Origin: Trichuris trichiura
Taxonomy: Eukaryota > Nematoda > Enoplea > Trichinellida > Trichuridae
Length of the DNA: 64,000 bases
Reading direction: 5' to 3'
NCBI GenBank assembly: GCA_037903355.1
Contig: JBAJFE010000041.1
Span: 1 to 64,000, forward strand
This document shows, one piece after another, positions 35,897-48,180 of this stretch. The notes beneath the pieces were generated by a model, which made no database searches, was not told the origin of the DNA, and saw nothing but the letters and a program-made list of their open reading frames with translations. Positions within the stretch are counted from its first letter, which is position 1. Each line of letters starts with the position of its first letter. A program made the position numbers and the translations under genes.

Positions 35897-38800
35897 TTAG
35901 TTTCCCTTCGACACTCTTTCTTTTCTACGCGACTCATAGAACTGTTGGAACCTCTTGTCGCCGTATCCTTCGCAAGGCGCGGTTTCACACTTTCTTTCTT
36001 CTCTCTTTGGTGTGCATCTGCTCGTACCTTGGCACGTCCCAGTTCGGGTTTGGGTACCTTGTCCGCATGTGGCCTGAATTTTGAAAAGATAGTCAACTTT
36101 CAGTCGGAAGCGTAAGCAAAGTTTAACTTACGGAACATGTAGACCATTCGGACCAAGTGAACTGGAGACCTGATTTTTTCATGTCGTACGGACTAGGCGT
36201 TTGTACACCCATCCCTTCGTCTAGCTGCGGGGTACAAGGCATCGATTCCTGCGCTTCTCCGGGGCATGCCGAACTTGAACCGTCAGGACTTCCGCAACAA
36301 TAACGTACGCGCGTCTGTTGTCGCGTAGATGGGTCACAATCTTCCCATGGGTTCCATTGGGTCCAGGAAGGACAGTCGCATAGATAGCATGGTTTGCTTT
36401 GGAACGATTCTCCGGGACAGTCGGTGCCGTGCATACATTGCCTCTGCCTTGTTCGTTCACCGGTGCCGCAGGTAACTGAGCATGGCGTCCATGCATTCCA
36501 GGCGGACCACATTGGGCAAGGTCCGCCGTCGCATTGTCTGCTTTCTTGGGCGCTACCGGGGCAGTCTACTTCGGCAGTGCCACCTTGACATTCTCTCTGT
36601 CGGAAGGAGGTGCCGGGACCACAACTCGATGAACAAGGAGTCCATTCAGTCCATGGTAACCAATAGGCGCAAGGTCGATTTGAGCAGGGCCTTGTTTCCA
36701 TTAACTCAGCGTTGTAAGAACCGGTAGGATCACTTCCACATTCTCTGGTCCTCGTCTGGGTGCCCTCACCGCAAGTAACTGAGCAAGCTCCCCATGCGGA
36801 CCACTGGGTGCAGCATGGAGGCAAGTTGTCGCATGGCGTATATTCCCTAGCAGGGCCGACGCACTGACCGCCACCATAGCATTGGCGCATTCGTTCGCGC
36901 TGTCCACCGGTGCCACAAGTGACCGGACAAGAGCTCCAATCATTCCAAGGTCCCCATTGTGCGCAAGCACCTGCGTTGCATGCCCTGGTTTCCTGCGCTT
37001 CTCCTGTACAAGCTCCCGGCGTTTGGCATTGCCTGTAGCGTGTCATCGAACCCTCCCCGCTGAAATATATTGTACATGCGACTATGTAGCGCGCGGATGT
37101 AAAATCATCCTGCTTACCAGGTAGCTGAACAAGGGCTCCAGGCACCCCATGCAAGCCACTCAGCTTGACAGCAATCGCATGGTCTTGATTCAACTTCGAT
37201 GGCTCGGCTTTGCCCACAAACGCTGCATATGCGTATTCTATTTTGAACAGCTGAAATAAGAACAGTTGAAAATGATTGCTGGCTTCAAAGGGTCGTACTC
37301 CATGTCCGTCCGCAGCTCACAGTGGAAACGCATGCACTCCAGGCGCTCCAGGGACCCCATCCGTTCGAGTAGATTTGTACCGGTGCTCCATATCCGGCCC
37401 TTCCATCGACCTTGCTAATTTTTCGTCCCTTCTGGGCGTCAACAAGGGTTTTATTGACGGGAGGGCAGTCCCTCGAGTACTTAAAGATGGACGACATGCT
37501 GCCGGGTGCACGCTGCCTAATTTGGCGGATCGTCATCTTTTCCGCTTCCTTTTTATACAAGTTGCAGGTTCCGTTTTCGTACAGCGACTTTCTCGTGAAC
37601 ATTGCTACCGAGCACGGCATGGCCCTGGCTAGCATACACGTAGCTATGCACATATGCGCTGCTTCTACTTCCATCGTCTCGTCAGGTTTTTCTCCTTCAA
37701 TGACACTGTTCGGCTCTTCTTTGACGCAGCCGACATCTATAAATCAAAGGCTGTTATACGAATCAGTTTTGGCTTTGAATGAACGCTTGTGTGGCAGAAA
37801 TAAGTTATTCCGGCTTGCTCCAAGCCGGAATAACTTATTTCATTTTTGCTTATATGCAAATGAGTTGTCCTGTTGTTCTGTTACTGTTCATCATAGTCCG
37901 CGCGCTTTTGCTTTTGCGTATAGCTTAGGGCCAGGGCGGCATTTGTTGTCCTTTGCGCTCGAAATGCGGGAAGAGCATAGGCGTTAAAAAAAATTAGTTC
38001 AAGCGTTTCTCCATTCTCTGCAAACACGATTGACTAGCAAATTTAGTTTATTCAACTTAACCGCGCGACGGCATATTTTTTCGGCCCTGTACGAGCGCGT
38101 CAATTGGGTCACCGAAAAGTTAATACTTTTGTTGCACAAATGGCCATCCTTTTTCGCCTCGTCCATCGCGCTGACATAACTATCAAGTTTAAGCAGCGTT
38201 ATTTAGTGCGCCAATGCGTCTGGCCATATGTACGCTATTGAGGGAAAATTTTCTCATGAATTTTGGGGCATATCAGGTTTTCATTGTCTCGCAGCTTTTA
38301 GACATAAAAAAACAGTCTTTTAGACCTTTGTCTCTTCAATGGCATCGAAACCAGTGTTTTATCTACTGCTAATGCATTGCCGTCTGGACGGTGCCGAACC
38401 GGTTGCAGAGATTTCAGAGATAACATCGTCTGGATGTCACGTGAAAGTTGTTATATGTTCTCTTCCGAATAACCTAATATCCTTATTTGCATACGAGGCA
38501 CTTTAAAATTAGCCAAGCGTTTAGAAACTTGTCACTTAACTCATCGTAGCGGCTTATTTCTATATCAGCTTATCTTCGACCACCAATGCACGAGATAACC
38601 TTTTATGGCTATGCTAACTTGTGCGTTGTTGAGCATTATGCTTAAGGTATATTGTGAAATGCGTAGTCAAAGATTCTCTAAGGCTCATTTTTGTCTTCCC
38701 GTACTTATATGGTATCATGAAAAGTTGCTAATAAGCCTAATACCTAACTGCACGTTGGCAGGAGGTAAAGGCGGGCTATTCCAACGCTCAAAGTTCGACA

Positions 38801-39568
38801 TAGCGCGAGCGGAGTGGTATCGCCTTTTTCTGGCTCCAAAATTGGAATTTGACCTTTAGGAAGGCACGAAGGACAGTTGCAACGGTTTTAACTTTTTTCC
38901 CCTTTCATTGCCCATGACGAACATCGTCTGAGCAAAACTGGCTTGGCAACCTTTGGCGGTAGTCTTTGTTTTGTCTAGTCAAAACATTTTAATGTTCTTG
39001 CGGCGCTAGCGTTGTGCACTTTTTAAGTGGACAAACCGGTCCGCATCTCTATGTATCAATAATGGGAAGCCGCATCCTTGACCCATGGCCTTGACGCTAC
39101 GTAACAGCTTCGGTCTGCCATTAATTTTTCAATAAACACACCTCTTGCTGCAAGCCGCTTTGCTGCCCTTCTTAGCGCTTGATAAGATATAGTCTTTCAG
39201 CACGTTATCTAAACTTTATCTGATTTCCATATGCTAATCCGTGATGCGCTATTTAGCAAGACGAGTAGTAGATAGAATCTTCTCCCCTTCGATTGAGCAA
39301 GTCAGTAAAAGCTGGCTTGTCTAATACGCATATAATCAAGGGAAGGCATGTGTACCTATGCTGTCGGATATGCAAGTGGGCGCTACACATATTCCCAGAA
39401 TGGTCCTTTCACTTAACAGCCAAGCAGGTATATCTCAAGCGATTATTCGAGTAGGGCGGTATACCGCCAGTTGCGCGGTACATAAAATGAGAAGGATAGC
39501 TTACCTGCGGATGTGATTGCCAACAAGGCGATCGCTTGTCCAAGCAGTAGCGCAAACTTCAGGTTCAT
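35897..39568 (-). CDS. Secreted PAN/Apple-like plus eight-TSP1-repeat protein (paralogue A)
   Basis: Five exons on the minus strand, all in phase: 39505-39568, 37299-37736, 37118-37250, 36132-37059 and 35897-36073, giving 579 residues. Exon 1 encodes a signal peptide (MNLKFALLLGQAIALLAITSA). Exon 2 holds a PAN/Apple-like domain with cysteines at GCVKE, HMCIATCM, PCSVAMF, GTCNLY and RDCPP, then enters the first thrombospondin type 1 repeat. Exons 2-5 carry about eight TSP1 repeats of the W..W..C..TCG.G...R.R.C kind, for example WGPWNDWSSCPVTCGTGGQR and WNAWTPCSVTCGTGERTRQR. The last repeat ends in APC and is followed by a short basic tail (YESRRKERVSKGN). No membrane anchor is seen, so it is probably secreted, with a role in adhesion or ligand binding (inference). 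Intron 1 is 1.77 kb; the others are under 75 bases. A paralogue lies 4 kb away on the same strand. Confidence 0.88.
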
Positions 39569-40025
39569 AATGGTGCGCTCGAGGTTCGTCTAGCTTTTCT
39601 GTTTCGTTTCGCGCTTTGTGTTGTTTTCCAATTGGCGAAGCGACTGTTCGGGCGACAGCTTTAAATGGAAGAAAGTTTTCCACTTGTCTTCAAGGAGCTA
39701 GTCTTTGTCTGTGTGGGTGAATTCTTGCTTTGGGCTACGCCAGTGGCCGCTTTGCACGCGTCATTGCGATTGAATGAAAACTGACGCTCCCCAGGAATGT
39801 CCACGCGCCAACGCGAAATGTCACCATTTTTTCCATTCCGGAATGGAATCAGTGGGGCAGCTGCGCGCAAATGCTAAAAAGGGAACGACCCACGTCACTG
39901 GAGGCGAACCACTCGCAAGTTGTTTTTTTTCCCTCGCGATTCCTATAATGAATGCTTCTTTATTTACCCAATGAACCTTCGTTGATTGGACATGCTCCAT
40001 TGTGTGTGACATTTTGTTCCCTTAG
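39569..40025. other. Gap between divergent reading frames
   Basis: This is the likely promoter side of the PAN-TSP1 gene A. A plus-strand frame starting at ATG 39665 has a hydrophobic stretch (LVFVCVGEFLLWATPVAA) and might be the signal-peptide exon of the frame at 40026, but I could not find a donor of fitting phase. Confidence 0.25.
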
Positions 40026-40550
40026 GTGGTCGATGCGATCACCTTATTGGGTGCTCAATGTCCTTCTGATTGCTCCCTTTCAATGGTCGACCAGTTCGCG
40101 GAGGAAATGGTCCACGCGGCCTCCCTGCGGCCGTTTTTTCTCTCCTCCACTCTCGGTTGTTACCAATACGTCGGAAGTGGGCAGAACATTAAATGCTCCC
40201 CTAATTTGCTCCGCAATGTGAGAAGCGCCTTCCTGTTGAGTGACGAAATTGGCTGCCAAAAGGCGTACAGCAGCTTTTTTACTGTCAATGGCTCCCTCAA
40301 TTACATAAAGCGTATAGATTTTTTATGCGTATCAAAAAAGGAAATTGAATTTGCCACCAACTTAAGCTGCGTATTGCAAGCGGATATTTTGCTCTGCCAG
40401 CTAAAGATCTGTTTGAAACTTGTTCTTACGCTTTCACGTGACCTGCTTCGCAAATGGGAACGATCCTTTCGTCTAAGCGAAGTCACAAGATCGCACCTAT
40501 GTGATGCAACAACGGATGATGACAAATATTGGCTCCTTGCGCGTAGTTAA
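40026..40550 (+). CDS. Unclassified cysteine-rich protein (5' end not resolved)
   Basis: A long open exon of 174 codons follows a plausible acceptor (CCCTTAG at 40019-40025) and ends with TAA. It holds ten cysteines (for example AQCPSDCS, LGCYQYV, IKCSP, IGCQKAY, FLCVSKKE, LSCVL, LLCQLKICLK), a composition typical of nematode secreted proteins. No family is recognised; I considered the nematode DUF19-type cysteine-rich domains, but the spacing did not convince me. It lies between the two PAN-TSP1 paralogues on the opposite strand, and its tail overlaps a doubtful minus-strand frame by four bases. Confidence 0.45.
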   Translation: MVDAITLLGAQCPSDCSLSMVDQFAEEMVHAASLRPFFLSSTLGCYQYVGSGQNIKCSPNLLRNVRSAFLLSDEIGCQKAYSSFFTVNGSLNYIKRIDFLCVSKKEIEFATNLSCVLQADILLCQLKICLKLVLTLSRDLLRKWERSFRLSEVTRSHLCDATTDDDKYWLLARS

Positions 40551-40939
40551 TTATCAAAATCTGTTTGTTCACCAATTTTTTTGCTTCTCCGCTTGCCGCG
40601 TCGATGGTTGAATAAATGGGCAGCGCGCTTGTCTACATTTTCCCCATTCTTCAATTGACGCTTTGTTGTTTTCTCCGCAAGATGAAAAATGAGAAAAAAG
40701 TAACTCCAAAGCGCGCAGCTGTTGTCGCGGTCGTCCGACCGAACGGGTTTGCGTTTGGTGTTTACTTCAATTTGCATAAGAATGTAAATTTCTACTTGAC
40801 AGATGTTTACGTCGCGACTTAACACCGCCGGGATTGGCGCGTGACCGCTCCAAATTTCAAACTCATCGGAATGATTTGACTCAAGTCTAACGCGGCATAC
40901 ATAGATGGCTATCTTGGTTTTTAGAGTGGTCGAAGCCAC
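40547..40939 (-). CDS. Hypothetical basic protein, doubtful
   Basis: A 130-codon frame with ATG start and a lysine/arginine-rich end (HRRGKRRSKKIG). It has no signal peptide, no recognisable motif and no visible introns. Its stop overlaps that of the plus-strand cysteine-rich frame. It could be chance. Confidence 0.2.
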   Translation of the reverse strand: MASTTLKTKIAIYVCRVRLESNHSDEFEIWSGHAPIPAVLSRDVNICQVEIYILMQIEVNTKRKPVRSDDRDNSCALWSYFFLIFHLAEKTTKRQLKNGENVDKRAAHLFNHRRGKRRSKKIGEQTDFDN

Positions 40940-43595
40940 GGCTCAGGGACTCTCAAAAGCATATATTATTAGAAAAGGAGAAAAACTGGTCGGGAATTGT
41001 GCTTTTCAAAGTTTTCAATTTGAGGAAGTGACATTGCGGTCAATTCTTTTTTTTCGCTTTGCCAGCCATTGCCCTACTGCGTAGGCATCGGTTGTTGTTG
41101 CGTGAAGGCGGTGACAAAGTGATGCCAGCTTTCAACAGCTTTGTTGACCCTTCAACTGGTCATTATGTAATGCTCATTAGTTATTTTTCATCCGCGACCC
41201 AGTGTTAGTGTGACTTGGCGAAATTGTACTTGCTTTGCATTTAGAAATGCAGAGCTTTATTGGAGTATTCCATGAGTAGCAAAGATAGCATTGAAGCTAC
41301 GAGTTCTATTTTGTTCAGTTGTTTTTTGCCTTTTTCGTAAGTCAATTCGTTTAGGAAGAAAGAGTCGCAAACAAGGTTGTTTTGACTACAGGTAATCGAA
41401 CGTCCTCATCGATGGTTTGCTAGAAAGCATCCCTCCGTCCACCAGAATTGGCGGGGCAGTTTCTCACGGCCATAATAAGCTTTTTTCTTCATCGGCAAAA
41501 CGGTTTGAACATGCTGCAGACGCTTACTTTTGCTCCTTCAAGGGTTGACGCGACTAGATTTCAAGATCGCTATCTAATGGCATTTTAAAAGGTGGCCGGC
41601 CGTCCAAGCCTTTTGGAGCGAACATTTGTTTCACTTTCCAACCGAAGCTGCGATAAGGGACCCTGAGGACTTTCACGTAAATTGTTTAACAGTTTAGCAC
41701 CCGCTGTCGTGAGAAAAAAAAGTGGATGGTTAACAAAAGACAAACACTTTAATTTCTTGACGCTCCGTTTGCCTTACACATTACCTTTAATGTATGCAAG
41801 AGGAGCAGTGAATCATCGCTTGTACGGTTTATTGAAATTTCGTTTTCTCATTCTTCCCTCGTATTAATTAACGTAATATTAATGGTGCGCACTTCGTCCC
41901 GCGTTACAGTTTTGAAGTTTTCCGCTGTCAAGAGCGGAGCATTTTTAAAAAGTGCGTATGCCTGGTTCTGCGTGAAAGTCCAAAGATTTTACATACCGTC
42001 ATTGCATTCAGACTTCGATGTTAACAAATACGTGATTTCATACGCCCACAGTAGTCGCTTTTAAATATTTTTTGCACTAGCTGTTAGAATTGCTGTTATT
42101 TTTTCTTTGCTTCTATTGTTTCAAGGGTGCTTAACTTAATTATCAATTCTATGGGCTAGCTACGTGGATTGTCTGACAACTTCGTGTTAAGATAATCCCT
42201 ATTAGAGCTTTTTCCTCAGCGTACCTGAAAAGCTTGATGATAAGTTTTGAAAAACAAGATAATTGTTAATTACTGTTTTTCATGAAAAGTGACCTACGGC
42301 GGTAAGGAAAAAGATTACCGCAGAAGCTGCTGTATTTTCTTAGTTTCTTAGCTAAGTCGGAATTGTGTTTACAGTTCGCCTGACGTTATGTTTTTTTCTG
42401 ATGGTGAAAGGTTGGTAATTTAAGCTGCGCAGTCAGCGTCGCAGCTCAATGAATTGCTGTGTTTAAAATTTTTACTTTCGCTTGCTTTTTTATGACGTTT
42501 CGTTATTTTTGATCGCGGATGCTTAATCAGAAGGTAACATATCTCACTAGTAATCCTAGTCGAAGCAAGACTAAACAAATTTTTCTCTTAAAGGAAAGAA
42601 ACGATGCATTCATGTTCTGGGAACAAAGTTTTCTTCCGAGTTCGCGAGTAATACTTAGCAGTTGTTTGTGAGCTCGTTATTTTGCTTTGTTTTTCTCGTC
42701 ACGTTGTTAGCTTTGTTTTGTCAGTTGCGAGTGAGTTTTCAGCAACCGCCTTAGAAACATTCAGGCAGTAGGCTTAGCGGTAACGCAACGGAATTTGTGT
42801 TCCAGTAAATGATCCTTGTGGAAAGTACAAAGTTTCGCATATATTAATATGACGCGTAATGGCTTTTTAAAATTTACATTTTGAGGCTTTTGTTTTGATA
42901 CGCATATGCTGAAGCAGTAGAGAAGTCGTCATCTGTTTCGTGGTGCTTCTAATTAATGCGTGCAACCACTGCCCTATGATTCATTCATTCCAATGAAGTC
43001 TTTAAGAAAGTGAAAAATGCGTTTTTGCTGTTGCATCGAATTTTAAGGCGGACAGGTGGTCGTACACTTAATAAGCAGGCAGTTGAAATTTCGCCAAACT
43101 TTTATATGCTTGAAGTGGAGGCGGCGTTGTGCCTTATTGTTTGCCTCTAAGAGAGCAGGTTTACCGCCACCTGTCGTCTAGTTCCAGTTTATCATTAGAC
43201 GCGCAATAATGATTTTGGCAAGATAAAAGAAGCGAATAAATATATTCGGAAAAAAATTAGGTTTTCCGGTCAACTTATTTTTCCATTTCAAATGGTTACA
43301 GTGTGTGAAATTTGCCGGCAAGACGAATTTGGATAGCTTTTCTCAGCTAATTTTAAACTTCTTACTTGGCGCAGATTATAATATATGCAAGAAACGAATC
43401 ACTTTCTTAAAGCTCATTTGCCTAAATGCAAATGAGATTACCACTTGTTCAGCATAACGAACATGGCAGGGCAGTTCTTCGCCATACGGAATATGTATAT
43501 ATATATATAAGTGAATTAGGAGAATGAGCAGTACAATTTCATCAGCCTTTTGTGGCTTTGCCTGTTGGGCAGGTTTGAGCGCATTGCGTTGGATA
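40940..43595. other. Gene-poor stretch downstream of paralogue B
   Basis: I searched for further TSP1 exons here, as paralogue B is shorter than A, and saw none. There are no other supported genes. A short (TA)n tract lies near 43495-43509. Confidence 0.4.
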
Positions 43596-45151
43596 TCACA
43601 TTTGACCTCTTCTGGCCATGCATTCTTCGTCTATAACTGGTCCAGTTTCTTCAACCCAAGTCATGCATGGTACCCAATGACCGCATGGTCCCATATCGCA
43701 AGGGATTGATTCTTCCAGATGAGGTGTCATTGGATGTCCAACCGGTTCGCAGCGACGAAATCTCGTTTGTATTCCTCTGCCGCAGGTGACTGAGCAAGGA
43801 CCCAACGGTGACCATTGGGAGCAACACGGAGGAATTTCATTGCAGACCATCGATTCCGAAGCCGGTCCCGGGCATGAACCAACACCTTCGCAGTGACGAA
43901 TTCTTTCCCTATGGCCTATCCCGCAGGCACCAACGCATGGTCCCCAGGGTTCCCAAACTGTCCAAGTGGCACAAGGTGCCATAGCGCATGGGTGTACATC
44001 TTCGCTAGGTCCAGGGCAAGCCCCGGGGATGGTGCACAGGCGACTTCTAATGGAAACTCCTGTTCCGCTAAAATATTAGTCATAGTTTTGAAATGCCGTT
44101 GCCGAACAATTCGGAGGCTTTAACAGAAAGGCCAGAAATTAATGTGGAATTGCTAGATTAACTTTTGGTCATCAGCGCTGGTTAGAAAAGCGTATTTATC
44201 ATCGGTTTGAAAAGTTGTCTTCCTTAGGGAGGTAGGTGTACTGCTTTTAAGGGAAAATGAACCCCGATAGATGCTTGCTGTAGAACTTGAGAATTTAATA
44301 TTTTTGACAAATGCTTACCAGCTGACTGAGCAAGGTCCCCAGGGTCCCCATGGAAGCCATTCCGGGCAGCAGTCGCAAGAAGTGGTTTCAAATTCTATAA
44401 CTCTGTTTACACCGCAGGCAGCGCACATTCGGACTCGATTGTGGACGGCTGAAAATTTTAGAAAAGACGTACGACGGCCCTATATAAGCATGCAAAGCGA
44501 AGCTTGCCTATTTCTTCGACGACTGGGATAGGTTCGACGCAAGGACTCCATTCACTCCATGGACCCCAATCGTCAACGTGAACTTCAACGGGCATTCCCC
44601 AACCTGTTTTTCCTTCTATGTTCAGCACTTTACGTCCTCCCATCTGAATATACTTTTTGGCTACTTCGCTGATGTTCTTATCCACGCTGGGGCATTGTTC
44701 CAACAGCTTATAGACGGAGTTGATGGCACCTGAGTTTTTGCTGACTTTTAAACCCCGTCGCTTAACAGTAATCTTTTCGGCACTTTCCTTGTAAAGAAAG
44801 CAAGTGCCGTTTTCCCGGTCGCTTCTTCGCGTAAACGCTGACAGCGTGCATGCGCGTGGTTTGGCTTTAATGCAGGCCGATACGCAGACGTGAGGAGCTT
44901 CGGCGGAAAATATATGCGTCGGGGTGCTGCCAACCACAACGCTGTTGCTTTGCTCCTCGATACACCTCACTTCTAAAGCGAACCGCTGCGTCAACACTTT
45001 TCAAGACGAAAAGACAAAGATTATGCAAATGAGCTCCTCTAAGCGGTCGAACAATATACAGTAGTTGCTGCTTTATGTGCAACATACCTGCTCGAACGGT
45101 GGGTACAAACGTTAAGAGCATATAAGTTCCGGCAATATGGTAAACTAGCAT
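43596..45151 (-). CDS. Secreted PAN/Apple-like plus TSP1-repeat protein (paralogue B, shortened)
   Basis: Four exons on the minus strand: 45088-45151, 44508-44972, 44319-44448 and 43596-44067, giving 376 residues. The first exon is exactly 64 bases in both paralogues and encodes a signal peptide (MLVYHIAGTYMLLTFVPTVR then A). The PAN/Apple-like domain has cysteines at VRCIEE, HVCVSACI, RACTLSAF, GTCFLY and EQCPS, in the same order as paralogue A. About four TSP1 repeats follow, for example WGPWGPCSVSCGTGV and WEPWGPCVGACGIGHRERIR. The fifth starts as GHWVPCMTW and then degenerates into VEETGPVIDEECMARRGQM and a stop, so the 3' half present in A is absent. In repeat 1 the SCG block of A is replaced by PIPVVEE, so one disulfide is probably lost. 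Exon 2 joins exon 3 in phase only through a GC-AG intron (AATAG|GCAAGC). It is probably secreted; the partner is unknown. Confidence 0.85.
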
Positions 45152-47961
45152 TCCTGCTGGGTAGAATCACCTTTCTTTGGTTGGTCGTATAGAAAAGTGG
45201 TGCTTTACGGGTGTGAACTCTATTTAAATAAGCAAGGAGTGTAGCCGTTTTTGGAACTGGTATATGTTACGTGCTATTTATTCTTCCGACGAATGCTGCA
45301 TGTCGTGGCAGCCATACTGCTTTTGCGTTATTTTAAAAAGTAGTTTCCATTTGCTTGGTCAATTTGGCCTCTGCTCCATTAGTTCGTAGAATTTACGCTT
45401 GCTAAAACGTTCGGGATTCAATGAGTTGCAATTGTGCTTCATTGGCTGAGTTTATTACGCGATTTCCAGTTCACTGTGTTTTTCGAACGCATAGGGTGTG
45501 GAGAAAAACGGTTTAGAAAGTAACTGAAACTCATATCCTCATTCTTGGCGACACCTTTACACGCCCAGTTGGTTGGCGTACAATACTGAAGCTGATGTTG
45601 AACATGATGAATATGCAACTGTTGACGGCTCAGTACGGGCAGCAACTTTGTTCCAAACCGTTATTTTCTTGTATAAACCAATCTAATGCCCCGCGAGTGT
45701 CTCCAACGTGCCCTACTTCAATCTAACTGGGTTACCCATACGTCTTTGTGATCCTAACAAGAGCCACTGTGCTTTCACGATGCCATTATCCAAGCAAGGT
45801 TGTCAAGCAAAATTGTATTTGTCGACTCGTTTTCCAAATAGCGTTAAAATACTGCAATTACAATGGCAGTTTAATAGACTTTCCTAGAGACCATGTCCTT
45901 CTAAGCTTGCGAACATTCACCTATCTGGGAACGCTTTTTAGTGATGTTTTTTTGCGTTGGATCTTGAATACAAACAACCCAACGTCAGCGAGCGAGAATC
46001 TATCGGGTGAAGGGCAGTTCACAGGAAACAATAAAAAAGGGTTTGTAAAGGTTAGGAGGCTCCAAGGTGTATCCACTTACGATTTGAGAATAGCGCGAAA
46101 ATAAAGCATGTCAGCTCAGAAGCGTCCATACGTTTATTTTTGCGATAAACAGCTTTCGATCAGACCTGTTACTTACGAAGTTTCTTTATTCTTTACAACT
46201 ACTATAATTCCTTCAGTATATTTGTCAACGAGCGCGTGCAGTGTCAGTTGAAAAGTGTTGACGATAGCAATGAGGTTTTTTGCTTATCCCCTTGAGAACA
46301 AGCAATCGGAATTTCGGCATTGTTTCTGCCTATTTACGCGGCAATTCCCTTCATCTGCTCAGATGTACGGATTCAATAAACTAAGGTCCGGATTGCAGTA
46401 GGTCTTCTTCGAACTCCCGAAAAAGTGGTTCTAGCAACAATAGCAAAAAATGTTCCTTGAAGAAGCGGTATTTTTATACAGATTTAATAAAGACCTGTAG
46501 TCACAGAATTCGGAAATTAAAAGACATTACGAAAACCAAGGTTTTGAAGAAGTAAAAATTTCAAAAGGTGGAAATGATAAACACTTTAAAATGCAGTACA
46601 TGGTTTTGGAAGGGCGCCGTGAGGGAAGGTCTGTATACTGGTAAAGTCGAAACCCTTAAAAGTTAGGATTCCGGACTAATTTCAATTGCAGAATTGATGC
46701 GATAGGAATCCAATCGCTTGCGTTTCTGATTTTCGGGATTGGGTCTCCAACCGAAGTAAAATACGATAGACGAATGAAAAGACTTTTTATTAGCACTGGC
46801 ATCCGTTCTTGTGACTGTTCTGAATTTTTTTAGAAAGCTAAACATTCCGTCGCATCAAAATCAGATTCCCGACCAGATGCCTACGTCACAACTGTTGGTT
46901 CGATCACTGGCAGATCATTTGCCTGCCCATTGTAAGCCACATATATCGGTTGTTATTTGTCTTCGGTTTGTTCCACTTTTTTAAGCCTAAATTCCTTTCT
47001 TGCATGTCAACTTTTGGAACGTACTTTCATAATGAAATGCAGGTACAAAACGTACAGTAGCTTCAAAAAGTCGCGTTTCTTTGGTGGATAACTTTCTTCA
47101 GTTATAGCAAGCATTTGTTGCTTTGATTACGACTTGAGAACTGTTGAGAAATCAAGTTATCACCAGGACTACGGTGGTAATGAGTATTAGGTATCGTTGA
47201 ATTTCAGCATTACAATGTGCTAAGTATCTTAGGTTTCAGTAGAGCGTTTTATAAGCGTACAAGTATCTACTATCTTTTCCATTTTAAATATTCACCTCCT
47301 GCTCGTCTATCCTTACATAGTGAAGATGGGAACAAAACGTTTAAGTGCACTTTTAATGAAAAAGAAGCCTTATAGTTCTCGCAAAAATTACTTTTAATTG
47401 GCAGCGCTTTTGGAGCGCATCTTGTCCTATCGTCAGGTCGTAATAATTAAGGTCATACAGAAGATAATGGAGAATGCGAATTGAAACAAGAAAACTGAAG
47501 TGAGTAATAAATAACGGAATAAGACCAAGGTGCTACCTATGCCTGTTACGAAAGATTTTTAGCTTAAATAAAACTTAAAAACGATTCGCAGCACATGAAA
47601 GCAAAATATCTTTATTAATGCTTCCTTCGTTCAGTATAGCTAATGTAGATGACACTTTACGTGATAGAGCAGTTAGGGAAGATCATGTTACAATTGCACT
47701 TGTTATTTTGCATTTAATTGATTTCTTAAAACTTCGTGAGGAAAAACTTAATTTATCTCTTTAATCGATGTTCAAAATTCAGAAGGTAAAGATTAAGATG
47801 GTCGCGTTTCCGAAGCTGCGATTGTTAGCCAACAAATTTATTAATATTTCAGCTGTACGAGTAAACTCTGTTTTTCGTAGGCAACAGCATTTACCAGGAA
47901 ACGTTTAGGCACCGTGCGTTTTCATCCATTGCAACTGCAGCGGCGATGGCGTCTATGGTAT
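45152..47961. other. Intergenic
   Basis: No supported gene. A 118-codon plus-strand frame near 45748-46104 has no motif. A TATTTAAATA box at about 45219-45228 could serve paralogue B's promoter on the minus strand. Confidence 0.35.
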
Positions 47962-48180
47962 TCAAACTAAAGCGAACTGTTCGTTGAAGTGCAAAAGATT
48001 TTCAGTAGTTGGAACCTTGAGCCAACAGCGGCTTTGACTTGGGGTACGCTTGCGACTCTTTGCGTATGCCTCTCCACTGAAATAATACGCATTCAAACAA
48101 ACTATAACAAACAAAGCGACAATCGTAAAAGTTGAAGAAAAACCTACTTGAGACTCAGTAATCCATTTATAAAACTCCAA
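47962..48180 (-). CDS. Possible small protein, splicing ambiguous
   Basis: The frame reads through a hydrophobic stretch (TFTIVALFVIVCLNAYYF), but that stretch is bounded by a fair donor (CAA|GTAGGT) and a good acceptor (TATTATTTCAG). It could therefore be either a membrane segment or an intron of about 75 bases. Both readings reach a stop. No family is recognised. Confidence 0.2.
   Translation of the reverse strand: MEFYKWITESQVGFSSTFTIVALFVIVCLNAYYFSGEAYAKSRKRTPSQSRCWLKVPTTENLLHFNEQFALV

Noticed and set aside
36394..37124. Several plus-strand frames over the TSP1 region.
   Set aside because: They are antisense shadows of a cysteine-rich, GC-richer coding exon.
40301..40525. Minus-strand frame inside the cysteine-rich plus-strand frame.
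   Set aside because: It is shorter, contained in the opposite frame, and has no motif.
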